Positions 22,198 to 33,519 of a stretch of 64,000 nucleotides of DNA are shown here, piece by piece. Numbering within the stretch: position 1 is the first letter of the stretch; each line of letters opens with the position of its first letter. Source of the stretch: Sweltsa coloradensis (Eukaryota > Arthropoda > Insecta > Plecoptera > Chloroperlidae). The notes under the pieces were generated by a model that saw nothing but the letters and a program-made list of their open reading frames with translations, searched no databases and had not been told where the DNA came from. The stretch is from positions 496,001 through 560,000 of the forward strand of contig JAMZAV010000366.1 in NCBI GenBank assembly GCA_024449915.1, written 5' to 3'. The position numbers were made by a program, and so were the translations under genes.

Positions 22198-22966
22198 TTG
22201 GATGAGCGTAGCGAGCGAAGCGAAGATTCCATTTCACTACACTGGAGAAAAAAATCCGGAATGTTTTTCTTTTTTTTTCTGTTTGTATTATTGTGTGTCT
22301 GTGAGCACGATTCCGGCTAAACCGATACTCCAATTGCAATGAAATTTTATGGAGGCCTTCGAAATCTCTGAACCAAGAACTGCCACGTTTTTGAGCGCAA
22401 TCGAAAAATTATTTCTCATGAAAATCGCAATTTTACGATTTTTTTCAATTTTTTAAAATTTCTTCGACTTTTAACACCTACATGCTTTATCCAATTTTAA
22501 AGATTTTTTCACGGAACCTTAATTTTATGAATTTAGGTATTCGTGTGAAATTTGAGCGCAATCGAAAAACTATTTCTCATAAAAATCGAAATTTTACATT
22601 TTCTTTTCTTTTTTGAAACAACTCTTTGACTTATAACACCTTCATGCTTTATCCTATTGTAATGATTTTTTCACAGATCCTTAATTTTATGAATTAATAT
22701 ATTCGTGTAAAATTTGTGCGCAATCGAATAATTATTTCTTATGAAAATTTCAATATTATATTTTTTTTTCCTTTTTCAAAATTACGATTAATTAAAAAAA
22801 ATTAAAATTTAAGTTAATTTTTTATTTAATTTAATTTAATTTAAAAAAATCTTCAACTTAGAAATGATTTTTTCATAGAACAACAGAAAATCCACATAAC
22901 ACATGGCAGCTCAATGCACCAATTACGCTCATCCAACAACGCGGCGGGACTTAAGCGTTTTCCTAG
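22198..22966 (+). mobile_element. Helentron-like element, copy 4
   Basis: Starts TTGGATGAGCGTAGCGAGCG, ends with TACGCTCATCCAA, the AACGC/GCGTT hairpin and TTTTCCTAG, then T. Very similar to copy 2 in length and content, including GATTCCGGCTAAACCGATAC. Nested in the hAT at 21737-23842. Confidence 0.78.
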
Positions 22967-23197
22967 TAACAAAAATCATAATTTTTTACTTATGACCGGC
23001 CGACGAATAGGTAATTAACAACGGTTTTAATCTCACTAGATTGCATTTAATGACCCGGCACTTCCACCAAGTGTAACAGACAAGATGTCTTAATACAGCC
23101 TGGGACCCGGCACCTCCACCAAAATTGAGCATTTTTAGAAAATTATCGGCCTAATCTGTTAGCCCATGTTTGTGTAGGCTCCAAAAGTGATAACAAA

Positions 23198-23730
23198 TAG
23201 GGATGTCATAGGGTACCCGGGTTACCCGAATCCAGAAATTGCCCGAATCCGTTTTTCGGATTCGAATCTTTATCGGGTAGTTATTTTACTGAAAATAAAA
23301 GGTTTTTAACCGCTGCGCCGTGCGTAGTAAGGAGCGATTAGAATGCCGCAGACCACCCACCATGCAGCTAACTGAGTGCAGACTGCCGGCTGCCCGGCCG
23401 GCGACCCCCCTCCCCCTCCCACCCACCCGCCGCTATTGAGGAAGGCTGGGCTGCTGAGCCAGACGCGTCATTGTTCAAGCAACTTCCAAGTTGCGATGAC
23501 GTCACGAATGAGGACGTGACGGAATGGGTGGCCGCCGACCGCTAGGTTTTGTCTCACAACAGTAGAAGATAAGCTTATCGCTGCCGGGTATCTTCTTGTA
23601 GACGCTTCCGAACGACCTTCAACCGCTCGCGGCGAAGGGGGGGGGGGGGGGACAACGATAAAATGACGTAATTTAGGCTTTCAGGATTCGGGTAACCGGA
23701 TCCTAATTTTACTACCCTATGACATCCCTA
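23198..23730. mobile_element. hAT MITE nested in another hAT, exact 8-bp target duplication
   Basis: Termini TAGGGATGTCATAGGGTA and TACCCTATGACATCCCTA are perfect inverses over 18 bases. ATAACAAA is duplicated at 23190-23197 and 23731-23738. Inside are GGGTTACCCGAATCC-type sequences, CCGCC-rich DNA and a run of about 14 G near 23640. 533 bases, no coding. Confidence 0.92.
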
Positions 23731-23850
23731 ATAACAAATTAACATTTCATTTAAAAAAAATTTTTTTTTACTAAACGTTTTGCGAATTTAATAACCTCTA
23801 ACCGTCCACTAAACGTTAAAACGTTTAAACGTCCCATCCCTAGTACTTTT

Positions 23851-24485
23851 TATACTTCCCCCATTTGTGCCTACCACTGCCACCCCAAATTGCAATTCAA
23901 GTTGTATTATTTTTTTAGTTGTTGGTTAAACCCCGATAATGTAAAAAATAATCAATGGTAACTTCAGTGTGATTACTTTTGGCGGGATTTTTTCATCTTC
24001 TATTTAAACTTGTGCAAAAAAAGGAAATTTTGGGTGACTTGTCACTACTACTACTACTACGACGACGACGACCACCACCACCACTACTACCTCTTAACAC
24101 TGATGTGATGTTATTGTAAAATTTGAGATTAGAATGTCCTTGATCCAAGACATCTAGCCTTAAGTCTACTTCTAATCATATTGCATAAGTAGGCCTACCC
24201 AATGCCTACCTAACCAAGGGGTATATTGTAGCTTAGTCTAAAAATACTTTTTCATATCCTTGGTAACTATTTTACATGCCACTCCGAGCCTAGCCATTCC
24301 TAGAATGAAAATGACCCGATTTCAATGACGAAATCACCTTTTATTTTGCATTGTTGACACTAAGAATGCAAACCTAATCAGCATGTGGAAGCTACAGAGT
24401 GCCAGAAATAAAAATAAAAAATATATTGCAAATCCTAAAAATGCAATAGTTATAGCCTAGGTATAAGATCTAGGCCTAATAGTAT
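23851..24485. other. intron stretch with a trinucleotide repeat
   Basis: A mixed ACT/ACG/ACC trinucleotide tract lies at 24042-24091. The rest is unassigned intron with a few TAGGCCTA words. Confidence 0.5.
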
Positions 24486-24650
24486 AGGCAAATTAAGGTT
24501 GGAGACGGAAATAATTATTAGAAAGCTTACGTTCATTGGGACCCCCTGTATATCTCCAGAAAAATCCCCAAAAATCCTACGTGGGCAACACCCTTAAATT
24601 TAAAAAAAATCGCCGCCATCTTGCAGTTTTCAAAAAAATGCCATAACTTA
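24486..24650 (+). repeat. left terminal inverted repeat of the XPG-type transposon
   Basis: Pairs with 38761-38939. Reads GAGACGGAAATAATTATTAG, then CCCCCTGTATATCTCC, and ends in AATCGCCGCCATCTTGCAG followed by TTTTC. Only about 40 bases separate it from the left gypsy LTR. Confidence 0.8.
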
Positions 24651-24688
24651 GGAATAGATAATATAGTCCTTTAGAGGCTGCATGGAGG

Positions 24689-25085
24689 TGTTAGATATTA
24701 ATACTTGTTCATCTCAATCACTATAAATTAATAGGGATCAAGGGAACTATCTGGGGTTGTCAGGGTGGTTGGGCTTCAAAACACACGCACACAGTTGACT
24801 TAAAATGTAAATATTTATTGTTAAAATAGGCACTTCACTGATTTAGAAAATAAGGATAAAATATATAAGAAACTTTTGGAATGACTTTAAATAGAACTAA
24901 CACTCATTAACACACAGAATTAAAATATCAAACGCACACAGCAGGTCGCACACAGCCCTGGGTAGACACACAGCAACCCCCTCTGCTTGACTAACTAAAT
25001 CTATGACGTCTTATCTCTTTAAAACTAGAAAACTAAGGTTAGGTACTTTAAGAACTAGTGAACTAGGGACTACTTATTCCTAACA
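24689..25085 (-). repeat. 3' LTR of the gypsy element
   Basis: 397 bases, starting TGTTAG and ending CTAACA. Identical to 33120-33519 apart from a 1-base and a 2-base gap near CTAACTAAATCTATGACGTC. On the minus strand it includes an AATAAA signal (inverse of TTTATT near 24809) and a TATA-like TTATATATTTTATCC. The inner flank, read on the minus strand, is purine-rich (GTGGTAGGATGG), as expected for a polypurine tract. Confidence 0.93.
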
Positions 25086-25273
25086 TTCGGCCATCCTACC
25101 ACTTCGATCGTCCTCGATCTATGAACAATGAAAAATTCATATTTTTACAACTATAAGAGTGCAATGAATTAAATTAAACTTAAAGTATAAGGAGTATGCA
25201 TAGCAAAAAAAAACTGTTAATCAAATGTAACGATCGATTAACGATTATAATGTAGGTAAACACATCTTTCACA

Positions 25274-26126
25274 TTACTGAACAAAGTCTTTCAGATATGT
25301 AGGGGCTTTCCTACATCTCTTGCCCGTAGTTTCAGTTTGTGAACCCTTAATGACATTGGGTACAATGTTCGTCTTTCTCAAAATGTCTTTCGCACTCTTT
25401 TTCTTTTTGGCATCTTCGTCCTTTGTTTTGCTGTTATTCTTGGTTACCGCCACCGGTACATCACCTTCCGACTCTTCTTGGTCTGAACTGGAAGTGTAGT
25501 CGTCCATATTCTCGTCTGATGACTTCCACGCTTTCAAGTCGGAGACATGTGACGTTGTAGTGAAGAACCTCTTCTTGTCTTGTTGCAACTGTGCAACGCG
25601 ATATACGTCTCCGGACATTTTTCTTGTGACCACTAGTGGTCCGCGAAACCTCGGTTGTGCCTTGGTGGGTTCACCAGTAGATTTCATTGCCCGCCTCATC
25701 ATAACTAATTCACCAACTTCGTACTCCAGGTGATGATGTTTCCTATCGAATGCAGTCTTGTAGTCATTCTGTCTTGCCAGTATTGTGTTGCGGGTCTCTC
25801 TCTGTAGATTTTCTGGCAATTCCCAAGGTACATTGTCAGCCGTTGTTAATTCACTCAAGTTTCCGACGTGAAATTGTGGTCTGTACCCATGAAGTACTTC
25901 AAAAGGTGTTCTCCCTGTAGTTTTGTTTGTTGACGTATTCAGATTTCGCTGCATGACCTTAACTTCCTTGTCCCAATCCTTTTGTTGGGGATGAGTCGTC
26001 GCAATACGAATCATTGGCAGTACTGTTCGATTGACGCGTTCCACTTGCCATTAGCGCGAGGATGACTGGTTGCGTTCAACACATGGTGAACTCCTCTGGT
26101 CTACAAAACTCTTCGAAATCTTTTGA
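25274..26126 (-). pseudogene. gypsy integrase, C-terminal half
   Basis: The 256-codon frame ending at 25274 begins VNRTVLPMIRIATTHPQQKD and continues WDKEVKVMQRNLNTSTNKTT and TPFEVLHGYRPQ, the end of the integrase core. It then gives a GPxxV-like block (RFRGPLVVTRKMSGD) and an acidic, lysine-rich tail. Upstream to 26126 the core resumes as HVLNATSHPRANG in a different frame, so one frameshift lies near 26045. The 8-bp hAT duplication marks the point where the core was split. Confidence 0.85.
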
Positions 26127-26134
26127 CGTGTAGC

Positions 26135-27017
26135 CAGGGGCGGCTCGTGAGTAATTATTGTGGGGGTGCACATAATTTCGAAGTCATTCTGCGGGAAACG
26201 AAGGGGTGTGGGGCGCTGCCCCAGCCGCCGGAGGCGAAAATTTTTTCAGACATTAATGGTCTGAAGTACCCGGAAAACGACTTTAGAGTATATTTTTCGA
26301 ATTTATTGGTCGGGAAAAACTCCCCTATATGTAATTGTTAATTATAGAAAACCATCCAAAAAATTATTATTATATGCTTGATTAAAATATTACATACCCG
26401 AATAATGTCTCTCCATCTCCTCCGACACGCGCCTCAAACATCACATCGTATCGTTTTAAAAAACTGTTTATTTTTAGATCGCTAATTAACGAAGTCATAT
26501 TATAGTAATTTTCACTTCACGGCACGATAATAATTTTAACACTTTTCGCTCACTTGAAAACTTTTGTTGATCTCACTTTACCAACCCTGTCGAGAACAAC
26601 TTTCACTGGCTACTGACAGTGACCGGAGAGTGGGGGTGAATGAATGGCGCGAGCACAATACCAAGGCGTTTGAATGGAAGTAACGGTTTTGACCCTTGTG
26701 CACGTGCACAAAACCCAGCTATACCAGACGTTGTATAACAAAAGACAACCTGAGGCTTGTTCTGCCGGCCTTTCCGTGTTAAAACCACGTAAAAATGTGT
26801 GCACACTCAGAGTGTCATCCCCCAGCGGCAGCACTTACTGCAGAATGACTTTTGCCGAATATGCCTTGCTCTGGGCCAGCCAAAATATCCATACAAACAA
26901 TCCAACGATTTATTGGAATATTACGAGATTGGCTTCGAACCTTAAATTTGGAATTTAGTGTGCGCAAATATTTGGGGGTGCACGTGCACCTGTGCACCCA
27001 TACACGAGCCGCCCCTG
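26135..27017. mobile_element. hAT MITE inserted in gypsy integrase, exact 8-bp target duplication
   Basis: Termini CAGGGGCGGCTCGTGAG and ACACGAGCCGCCCCTG. CGTGTAGC is duplicated at 26127-26134 and 27018-27025, and removing one copy plus the MITE rejoins the integrase reading. It contains the GC-rich hairpin module in inverse orientation (26202-26250). Same family as 45763-46592. 883 bases, non-autonomous. Confidence 0.93.
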
Positions 27018-27527
27018 CGTGTAGCAGGATCCTTTGTCTGTGATGATTTTGCTCGGCAATCCCCTCTCATTGATGAAATCTTCTAAACTTTTCAGGACAT
27101 GTTTCGTCGATGTGTCCTTTACGGGAAACAGTAAAACAAACTTCGTCAAGTTATCAATCAATACTAGGAGCTCCGAATTCCCCTTTTGACTTCTCGGGAA
27201 TGGCCCTAGATGATCTAGATGAATCACCTCGAATGGCCTATTCCCTGGTGGTATCGGGTGCAATACACCTGGTTTTCTTCCTGCTGGTTCCTTATTGAGG
27301 AAACACTCAAAGCAATGCCCAATGTGGAATTTGACATAGCGCCGCATCTTCGGGAACCAAAAGTTTTCCTTGATTCTGTCAATTGTTCGTTCCAGTGCAA
27401 AGTGCCCACACATATCATGGCACTTGACTGTGATTGCCTTTCTCATTGTTTTAGGGATGACGTAGAGTGACCGCTCGACGTTCCCTTGCTTTTCCTTCTT
27501 GAACAAGCCGCCCTTGGTGTAGCACAA
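27018..27527 (-). pseudogene. gypsy integrase, N-terminal zinc-binding and catalytic start
   Basis: Minus-strand reading gives the HH-CC zinc finger (CHDMCGHFALERTIDRI ... CFECFLNKEP) and the core start VIHLDHLGPFPRSQKGN with the first catalytic Asp, followed by LVLIDNLTKFVLLFPVKDTS and KIITDKGSCYT with the second Asp. It is cut at the hAT insertion. A frame change joins it to the RNase H frame near 27510. Confidence 0.9.
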
Positions 27528-28323
27528 GATTTTGCGTGTGGTTTTTCTCCTCCGTAGTTCTCTCTTCTACTGGTTTCTGCAGGATTTTTATTTTGTTTAG
27601 CAGTTCTGAATCTGCACGTTGCATCAGTAGTATTTGATCCTCTACCTCAATCGTTTGCATCACCTCCAACTGGGTTTCAATCACCTCTTCCATGGTGTCA
27701 CCTGGCTCTTCTACAGGGGCTCTGCTTAGCGCGTCCACATGAAGCAACTTACTGCCCGGACGATGTTTCACTTCAAAGTCGAACTCCTGTAACAGGTCCA
27801 CCATCCTGGCTATGACTGGATTGGAGGTTTTATTTGCATTCATATAGATCAGTGATTGGCAGTCAGTCACTATGGTGAAGTGAATTCCTACCAAGAATGA
27901 CCTCAACCTCACTGTAGCCCATACGAGTGCCATTAGTTCAAGGCGACTTGAATGAAACAGAGACTCAACTGCACTGGTTCTCTTACTAACGCAGTACACC
28001 AGCCTCAACTTTCCATCTTCTCCTTTCTGGAGTAGCATGCCTGCCAATCCTTTACTACTAGCGTCGGTGTGGAGTTCCGTATGCGCATTCGGGTTGTAAA
28101 GCGCTAGTATCGGTGAACTGGTCAATTCTTCTTTCAGGTCATTGAATGCCATCTGTTGTTGGGACTCCCACACAAATGTCTCATTTTTACGCGTGAGCCG
28201 TGTCAATGGTTCTGCTCGTTCTGCGTAATTATTCACAAATCGCCTGAAGAATCCTGTCGGACCCAACAATCTTCTCACTTCATGACTATTCCTGGGTTCG
28301 GGGTAGTTTTCAATTGCTTTCAC
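27528..28323 (-). pseudogene. gypsy RNase H region
   Basis: Reads VKAIENYPEPRNSHEVRRLL then GFFRRFVNNYAERAEPLTRL, the RT connection, and TELHTDASSKGLAGMLLQ with the RNase H Asp, RLELMALVWATVRLRSFLVG, and FTIVTDCQSLIYMNANK with a later Asp. KHRPGSKLLHVDALSRAP closes the domain. One continuous frame of 290 codons. Confidence 0.92.
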
Positions 28324-28838
28324 CGTCTTTTACCTGGTTTCACACCGTCTTCTGCTAACGTAAATCCCAAGTAATCTACTTCTCTCTTGCCAAATGCACA
28401 CTTTGAGAGTTTAAGTGTTAGCTTAGCTTTTTCCATTGCCTCAAGAACTTTTCTCAAACGTTCTATCATTTCTGACCAGTTTTTAGCCGGAATCAGCAAA
28501 TCGTCTAAGAAACACATGACAATCTTGTTCCTCAATGGTCCAAGAGTAACATTCATTAACCGCTGGAATTCCGCAGGCCATTGGTTAAACCAAAGGGGCC
28601 TTTCAAACCTTCTACTTTCGTCAGCAGTCATAAAGGCTGTCTTATCCTTAGCAGCTTCAGACAGAGGGACCTGCAAGTATCCATGTGCTAGGTCTAGTAC
28701 CGTGTACATCTTGCTTCCAGACAATTTCTCCAGCTGGTCATCTATGTTAGGGAGAGGGAAACCTCTCCTGGACTGTCTGCTGATTAACACTTCTGTAATT
28801 GACAACCAGTCTGTTCTCTCCAGTTTTCTTCTTGACAA
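28320..28838 (-). pseudogene. gypsy reverse transcriptase core
   Basis: FPLPNIDDQLEKLSGSKMYT, VLDLAHGYLQVPL (first catalytic Asp), TAFMTADESRRFERPLWFNQ, and CFLDDLLIPAKNW with the double-Asp motif. The expected FGL/NAPATFQ block appears altered (FNQWPAEFQRLMN). It joins the upstream frame by a shift near 28755 and the downstream frame near 28325. Confidence 0.92.
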
Positions 28839-29508
28839 GAAGTACGGGACAAGCGTATGGTGATCTAGTCTCCGTCACAAGTCCTTCATCTTTCCACTCC
28901 TTAACTATTTTTCCAATAGCCTCTCTCTCAGACGCAGATGTCTTGTAGGGTTTTGCAATGCACTGTTTGCTCCCTTCCTTGAGTACAATGTCCATCTCAA
29001 GTAGATCTGTACACCCCAACTCTTGCATAGACAGGGCAAAGCAATGCCTGTACTCATTTAACAGTGCCAACAGTTGTTGTGTCTCTGCTGGTGTACATTG
29101 TTTGTCAATGTTGATGTCTTCTATCGTGATCGGTCGGCCAACACACTTATTGCTAGCCTCCCCTGTTACATCGCCAGTACCAAACATTTCCTGCGATGAA
29201 TTGAGCACTTCGAGTCTTCCTAAACACTGGTTTGCTTTAATAGTTATATCTTCACTACCGCAATTCATTACGGGAACAGTCATGTAAGATTCAGTTGACG
29301 AGGATGTGTCAACGCGAGCTTGAATGAAGTTTACAGACATCTTCTCAATTATGGTCTCATCGGAGGTATTCAATCGTAGAGTTTCCTTAGCCTTTGGCAA
29401 ATCTAGGCTGAGGAATGGTTCCATGTCGCGATGCCCGATCAATAGTTGGTCATTTTTCTTCACATATGCGATATGCGGCAGCTCCGTCCAACTCCTACCA
29501 ATAATCAT
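28747..29508 (-). pseudogene. gypsy protease-RT linker and RT N-terminus
   Basis: Starts MIIGRSWTELPHIAYVKKND (end of the protease fold) and runs to RSPYACPVLLVKKKTGENRL then VVNYRSVNQQTVQERF, the opening of reverse transcriptase. An intervening CxALS-type block (YRHCFALSMQELGCTDLLEM) is typical of gypsy pol. 253 codons without a stop. Confidence 0.9.
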
Positions 29509-29592
29509 CTCAACAGATTGAGCTTTGTCTGGACTATCAGTACCTCCACCTTCCTTGTATACCCTCGATTTCTACACTTGTCATTGTTTTCC

Positions 29593-29990
29593 CTAATGCA
29601 ACCACTGCCGGTACTTCTGAGTTGCCAAAACCGTAAAGTTCACTGGCTGACGCATCAATGTGTAGATTACAGCGTATTGCTGTTGAAAGCCTGCAGTGTA
29701 CAGCTGGAACTGCCGGTGTCCACTAGGGCTTTCACAACTCTTTCCACCTATCTTTGCCTCTTTCAGGTACTTGAGAGGGCTTGTCATGTTACTTGTTGTT
29801 GGTACTGCGACAGTATTGACATTTTCTTGACTTGCTTGAATAGGTTTCTTACCTTCCTTGTCGCAATTATGCTTGACGTGGCCTGTCTGACCACACGAAT
29901 AACATTTTAATGTTTTGGGATCGGGCAATCGGACGCAATATGCCCCGAACGTCTACAATTGTAGCACCTAGGCTCACTCTTCCAATCCAC
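29593..29990 (-). pseudogene. gypsy nucleocapsid zinc knuckles and aspartic protease
   Basis: Two CCHC knuckles can be read: CYNCRRSGHIASDC (near 29970-29930) and CYSCGQTGHVKHNC (near 29905-29860), in frames one base apart. Further on, a third frame gives KALVDTGSSSCTLQAF, the protease with its DTG active site at about 29712-29720. The shifts show that the polyprotein cannot be made intact. Confidence 0.85.
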
Positions 29991-29994
29991 TCGC

Positions 29995-31715
29995 TAGAGA
30001 CTGGTATCTTTCCAAATAATCTAAGGCTATCCGTGGTCTCTCCTCTTTATAAAAAGAGGACCAGCGAATATTAACAACTATAGGCCAATCTCAATGTTGC
30101 CAATATTTGCAAAGGTACTGGAATCATTAGTACAATTTCGAGTCGTCCAGTTCCTGGAAAGTAATAATGTAATATCAAAATCACAACATGGTTATCAAAG
30201 AAAAAATCGACTATAACGGCTCTAGCAGAATTGGAAAATCTTACTCTGAAAGCAATGGATAAGGGAGAATATGTTTTGGGCATTTTTTGCGATCTGACCA
30301 AAGCGTTCGACTGTGTTGACCATAATGTACTTCTTAGCAAGCTAGATTTCTATGGTATAAGAGGGGTGGCATGGAAGTGGTTTAAATCGTATCTTGGGGG
30401 AAGAAAACAAAAAGTAAAAAAAAGATATAATAAGAGAGGGCTTTGTACAGAATTCTCTTCAAACTGGTTAGAGATGGTGGCCGGAGTACCACAAGGTTCG
30501 GTCCTTAGTCCTACCCTCTTCCTTGTTTATATAAATGATCTACAAAAATATATTAAAGAAATAACGTTAATTCTTTTTGCAGACGACATAACAGCGCTGC
30601 TATTTAATAAATGTCTGGAAAGCCTCGAGAGGGAAGCAGTAATTATTATTAAACTAATTTACCAATGGCTGGTAGCAAACAAGTTTGCACTAAATGAGAC
30701 TAAAACATGCTTTATTCAGTTCCATTTTTGGCAGAAGCATATAGAACATTTCCCAAAATTACAACTTAATGATAAAAAAAATGAGCGAGTAACGAATACA
30801 GGGTTCCCGGGGGTAATCACAGATGAAAAATCTAAACTGGGAAAACCATATAACCAAACTAAGTTCTAAATTAAGTTCAGCATCTTTTGCATTGAGGGTG
30901 ATTAAGGCAGCCACAGGCAAGCAAACAGCTAAGATTGCATATCACGCATATTTCGAGTCACTACTCAGATAGGGAATACAAATATGGGGAAGCACCACTC
31001 ACCTAGGGGACATTTTCTACTACAAAAAAAAGCGATAAGGATAATAGGAGGACTAGCCCTTTAGAGAGTCCTGTGTGGCAACATTCATTGAATTAGAGAT
31101 TCTTACGGTACCATGTATCTATATATATGAATTGTTGAAACTAATTATTAAACAGCAGACAGACAGAGACCAAACGTTAAATAAAGACATTCACCAGTAT
31201 AACACAAGACATAGGGGGGATTTTAACATACCACGCAGTAGAACAACTAGGTACCAAAAGGGTTATTGTATTACAGGCCAAACAATATTCAATAAGCTCC
31301 CAAAGGGTATTAGAGAAATAGGAAATAAGGATAAGCAGATAGAGAAAATACACAAGTACCTAGTCAAAAATGCATTTTATTCTGTAGAGGCATTTTTACA
31401 GTGTAACCAAAACAAACAAAAGGTGGTGTTTGTATAATGCTAAATGCTACAACTTGTTAAATGTTACAATTTTAATTGCCTGACTTTGAACTGATTTAAC
31501 CAATGATTGTGATCCATGGTTGAATTGTTTTTTACATAAGGGTCTGCAGTGTTGTTGCATTTTATGTATTATTTTTGTTGTACAGAAACTGGTTGTAGGT
31601 AAATTTTCTTTTTTTAGTTTTAGACATGCCTGGATGGGCAATGACATGTAATATACCCAGACCAGCTGATGTTGTAACGGGTCAACATTACGAAAATAAA
31701 AATGAATGAATGAAA
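29995..31715 (+). mobile_element. 5'-truncated non-LTR retrotransposon inserted in gypsy gag
   Basis: Begins within the RT (LRLSVVSPLYK ... NINNYRPISMLPIFAKVLES) with no endonuclease, so it is 5' truncated. The main open frame 30231-30869 has [15 protein letters not shown] (catalytic Asp), GVPQGSVLSPTLF and LFADDITAL. The C-terminal part 31075-31437 has ILTVPCIYIYELL and HQYNTRHRGDFNIPRSRTTR. The tail AATGAATGAATGAAATAA ends near 31715, where gag resumes. Jockey-superfamily type. Confidence 0.88.
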
Positions 31716-32692
31716 TAAGTGTTTTTACGCGTTTGTTGTGCGGGACCCCCACTGCTAGACTTACTTTGGCCGACTTCTGCATTTGAAGTCGACTTGGATA
31801 CATGCCCCTCACTACGCATCGCGGTAGTATCTGGTTGGCCCCCTTGTGTTCTTCTTTGGATCGACTGTTGGATACGCCCACCCCGTTCACGATCTACCTC
31901 TTCGTAATCGCGTATTCCCTGCAACAGTTCGTCCAGGTCCTTGTGTGGCTTGGCCAATAAGTTATCACACAAGTGTCGGGACCACAGGCCTACAGCAATT
32001 TGTTTTTTAGTATCGTCAAAGTTTAAACTAACACTTGAGCACAGCATAGCTTTCTCATGGAAATAGATATGGGTACTCTCCCCCTTTAACTGTTCTCTGG
32101 CTCGCATTTTGTTCCATTTTTCGGGCATGCTCACCTCCCCTACAAACGTTTTCTCAAATTGAGCTGCAAAATCGCCCCAGGTTTGGATGTGTTGGTGTCT
32201 TGAGGAGAACCAATGCTTTGCAGCCCCTACTAAATGAGACCTGGCACTTTCGATTTTAAATGAATCCGGCCATCTGTGTAATCGTGCCATTGATTCTACA
32301 GAGTGGAGCCATTCCTTAGCACAAGCTCCTGTTGTTTCGCCATCAAATGTTGCTACTGCTTTTGCCAAATCTGGCATGATTTGGTATGATTCGGCTAGGC
32401 CTCCAGCAGGTTCCTGTGAACGCCTAGGAGAGGACGAGCCATTGTTGCTTGCAATTATGTTCAACAATGTCTCCTCTCGTTGTCTACTCTGCTCTAGCAG
32501 GACAACTAGCAGTTCTCGTGTACTTAATTCATCATTAGGACGCCTTACCTCTTGTCTTCTGTCTCCTAATGGCCTATCATCACCTTGCCTCACCCTCTCG
32601 TCGTGTTGTCTGTCTTCATGAAGTCTGTCTTCATGTTGCTCCACACCTGCTTGGTTATCTTCCTCATCACCAATGTAGTTAAATCTCAGCAT
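31716..32692 (-). pseudogene. gypsy gag (matrix/capsid) interrupted at its C-terminus
   Basis: An open frame of over 320 codons starting at 32692. The N-terminal part is charged and repetitive (HEDRLHEDRQHDERVRQGDD). The capsid-like core reads AKEWLHSVESMARLHRWPD, SARSHLVGAAKHWFSSRHQ and TWGDFAAQFEKTFVGE, the retrotransposon Gag pattern. The frame runs into the LINE tail after about GGPAQQTRKNT; the zinc knuckles lie on the other side of that insertion. Confidence 0.88.
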
Positions 32693-33119
32693 CTTGGGCG
32701 TTGCACACAGCTACACAAGTTCGTATTTCCGCGCGTAGCACAGCTGTCAAACGCGCGTACGTCACAACAGCAGCAGCTGTCAAACGAAAACGAAAGTGTC
32801 CACCGCGAAGTATACCGTCCGCGAAAAGAAAGCCCGCGAACGCAACGCACAGCACACAGCGCGAAAGATAACGGCCGCGAATTCCCGCGAAACGAAAGCG
32901 AAAGTCATTGACTACACGCAACGCGAAGAAAACCGACGTGCATGCAGAGCATCACTGCAAGCATCCCCCGGGTCAACGTACGCACTCAGCAGCGTCACCC
33001 TGTATTTTAGCGGGAACACTGCCGCTTTTTTTAATCCACCACTCTACACGATTTTACATCATTGTCACACAGTCACTTATTATAATATTACAGTTATTTC
33101 GGTTTATCCCACTTCTGAT

Positions 33120-33519
33120 TGTTAGATATTAATACTTGTTCATCTCAATCACTATAAATTAATAGGGATCAAGGGAACTATCTGGGGTTGTCAGGGTGGT
33201 TGGGCTTCAAAACACACGCACACAGTTGACTTAAAATGTAAATATTTATTGTTAAAATAGGCACTTCACTGATTTAGAAAATAAGGATAAAATATATAAG
33301 AAACTTTTGGAATGACTTTAAATAGAACTAACACTCATTAACACACAGAATTAAAATATCAAACGCACACAGCAGGTCGCACACAGCCCTGGGTAGACAC
33401 ACAGCAACCCCCTCTGCTTGACTAACTAAAATCTATATGACGTCTTATCTCTTTAAAACTAGAAAACTAAGGTTAGGTACTTTAAGAACTAGTGAACTAG
33501 GGACTACTTATTCCTAACA
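33120..33519 (-). repeat. 5' LTR of the gypsy element
   Basis: 400 bases, TGTTAG to CTAACA. It is the promoter-bearing LTR for the minus-strand genes. Directly inside, the minus strand reads ATCAGAAGTGGGATAAACC, the position of the primer-binding site. The 5' leader from about 32693 to 33119 is non-coding. Confidence 0.93.

Larger units (their letters stand above)
21737..23842. mobile_element. hAT element (2.1 kb) with exact 8-bp target duplication, hosting two insertions
   Basis: Termini TAGGGATGGGAAAAAGCGTT and the inverse of TAGGGATGGGACGTTTAAAC, with GTACTTTT duplicated at 21729-21736 and 23843-23850. A Helentron-like copy (22198-22966) and a second hAT (23198-23730) lie inside. Removing both leaves about 800 bases. 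A strong hairpin (21842-22018) includes GTCAGCTGCACTGCCGTCTGG and its inverse. Non-autonomous. Confidence 0.88.
24689..33519 (-). mobile_element. Ty3/gypsy LTR retrotransposon, frameshifted and twice interrupted
   Basis: Both LTRs, gag, zinc knuckles, protease, reverse transcriptase, RNase H and integrase are recognisable in the normal gypsy order on the minus strand. A hAT MITE (26135-27017) splits integrase and a LINE (about 29995-31715) splits gag. Several further single-base frame changes break pol. The LTRs differ by only 3 indel bases, so the insertion is recent. No matching 4-6 bp duplication is seen outside the LTRs (GGAGG left, TTGGT right). Confidence 0.92.

Noticed and set aside
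24042..24091. Short regular repeats considered as a CRISPR-like array
   Set aside because: They are a trinucleotide microsatellite without spacers, in eukaryotic DNA.
26674..26958. 94-codon plus-strand frame in the hAT MITE
   Set aside because: No hAT transposase motif and the element is only 883 bases; regarded as chance.
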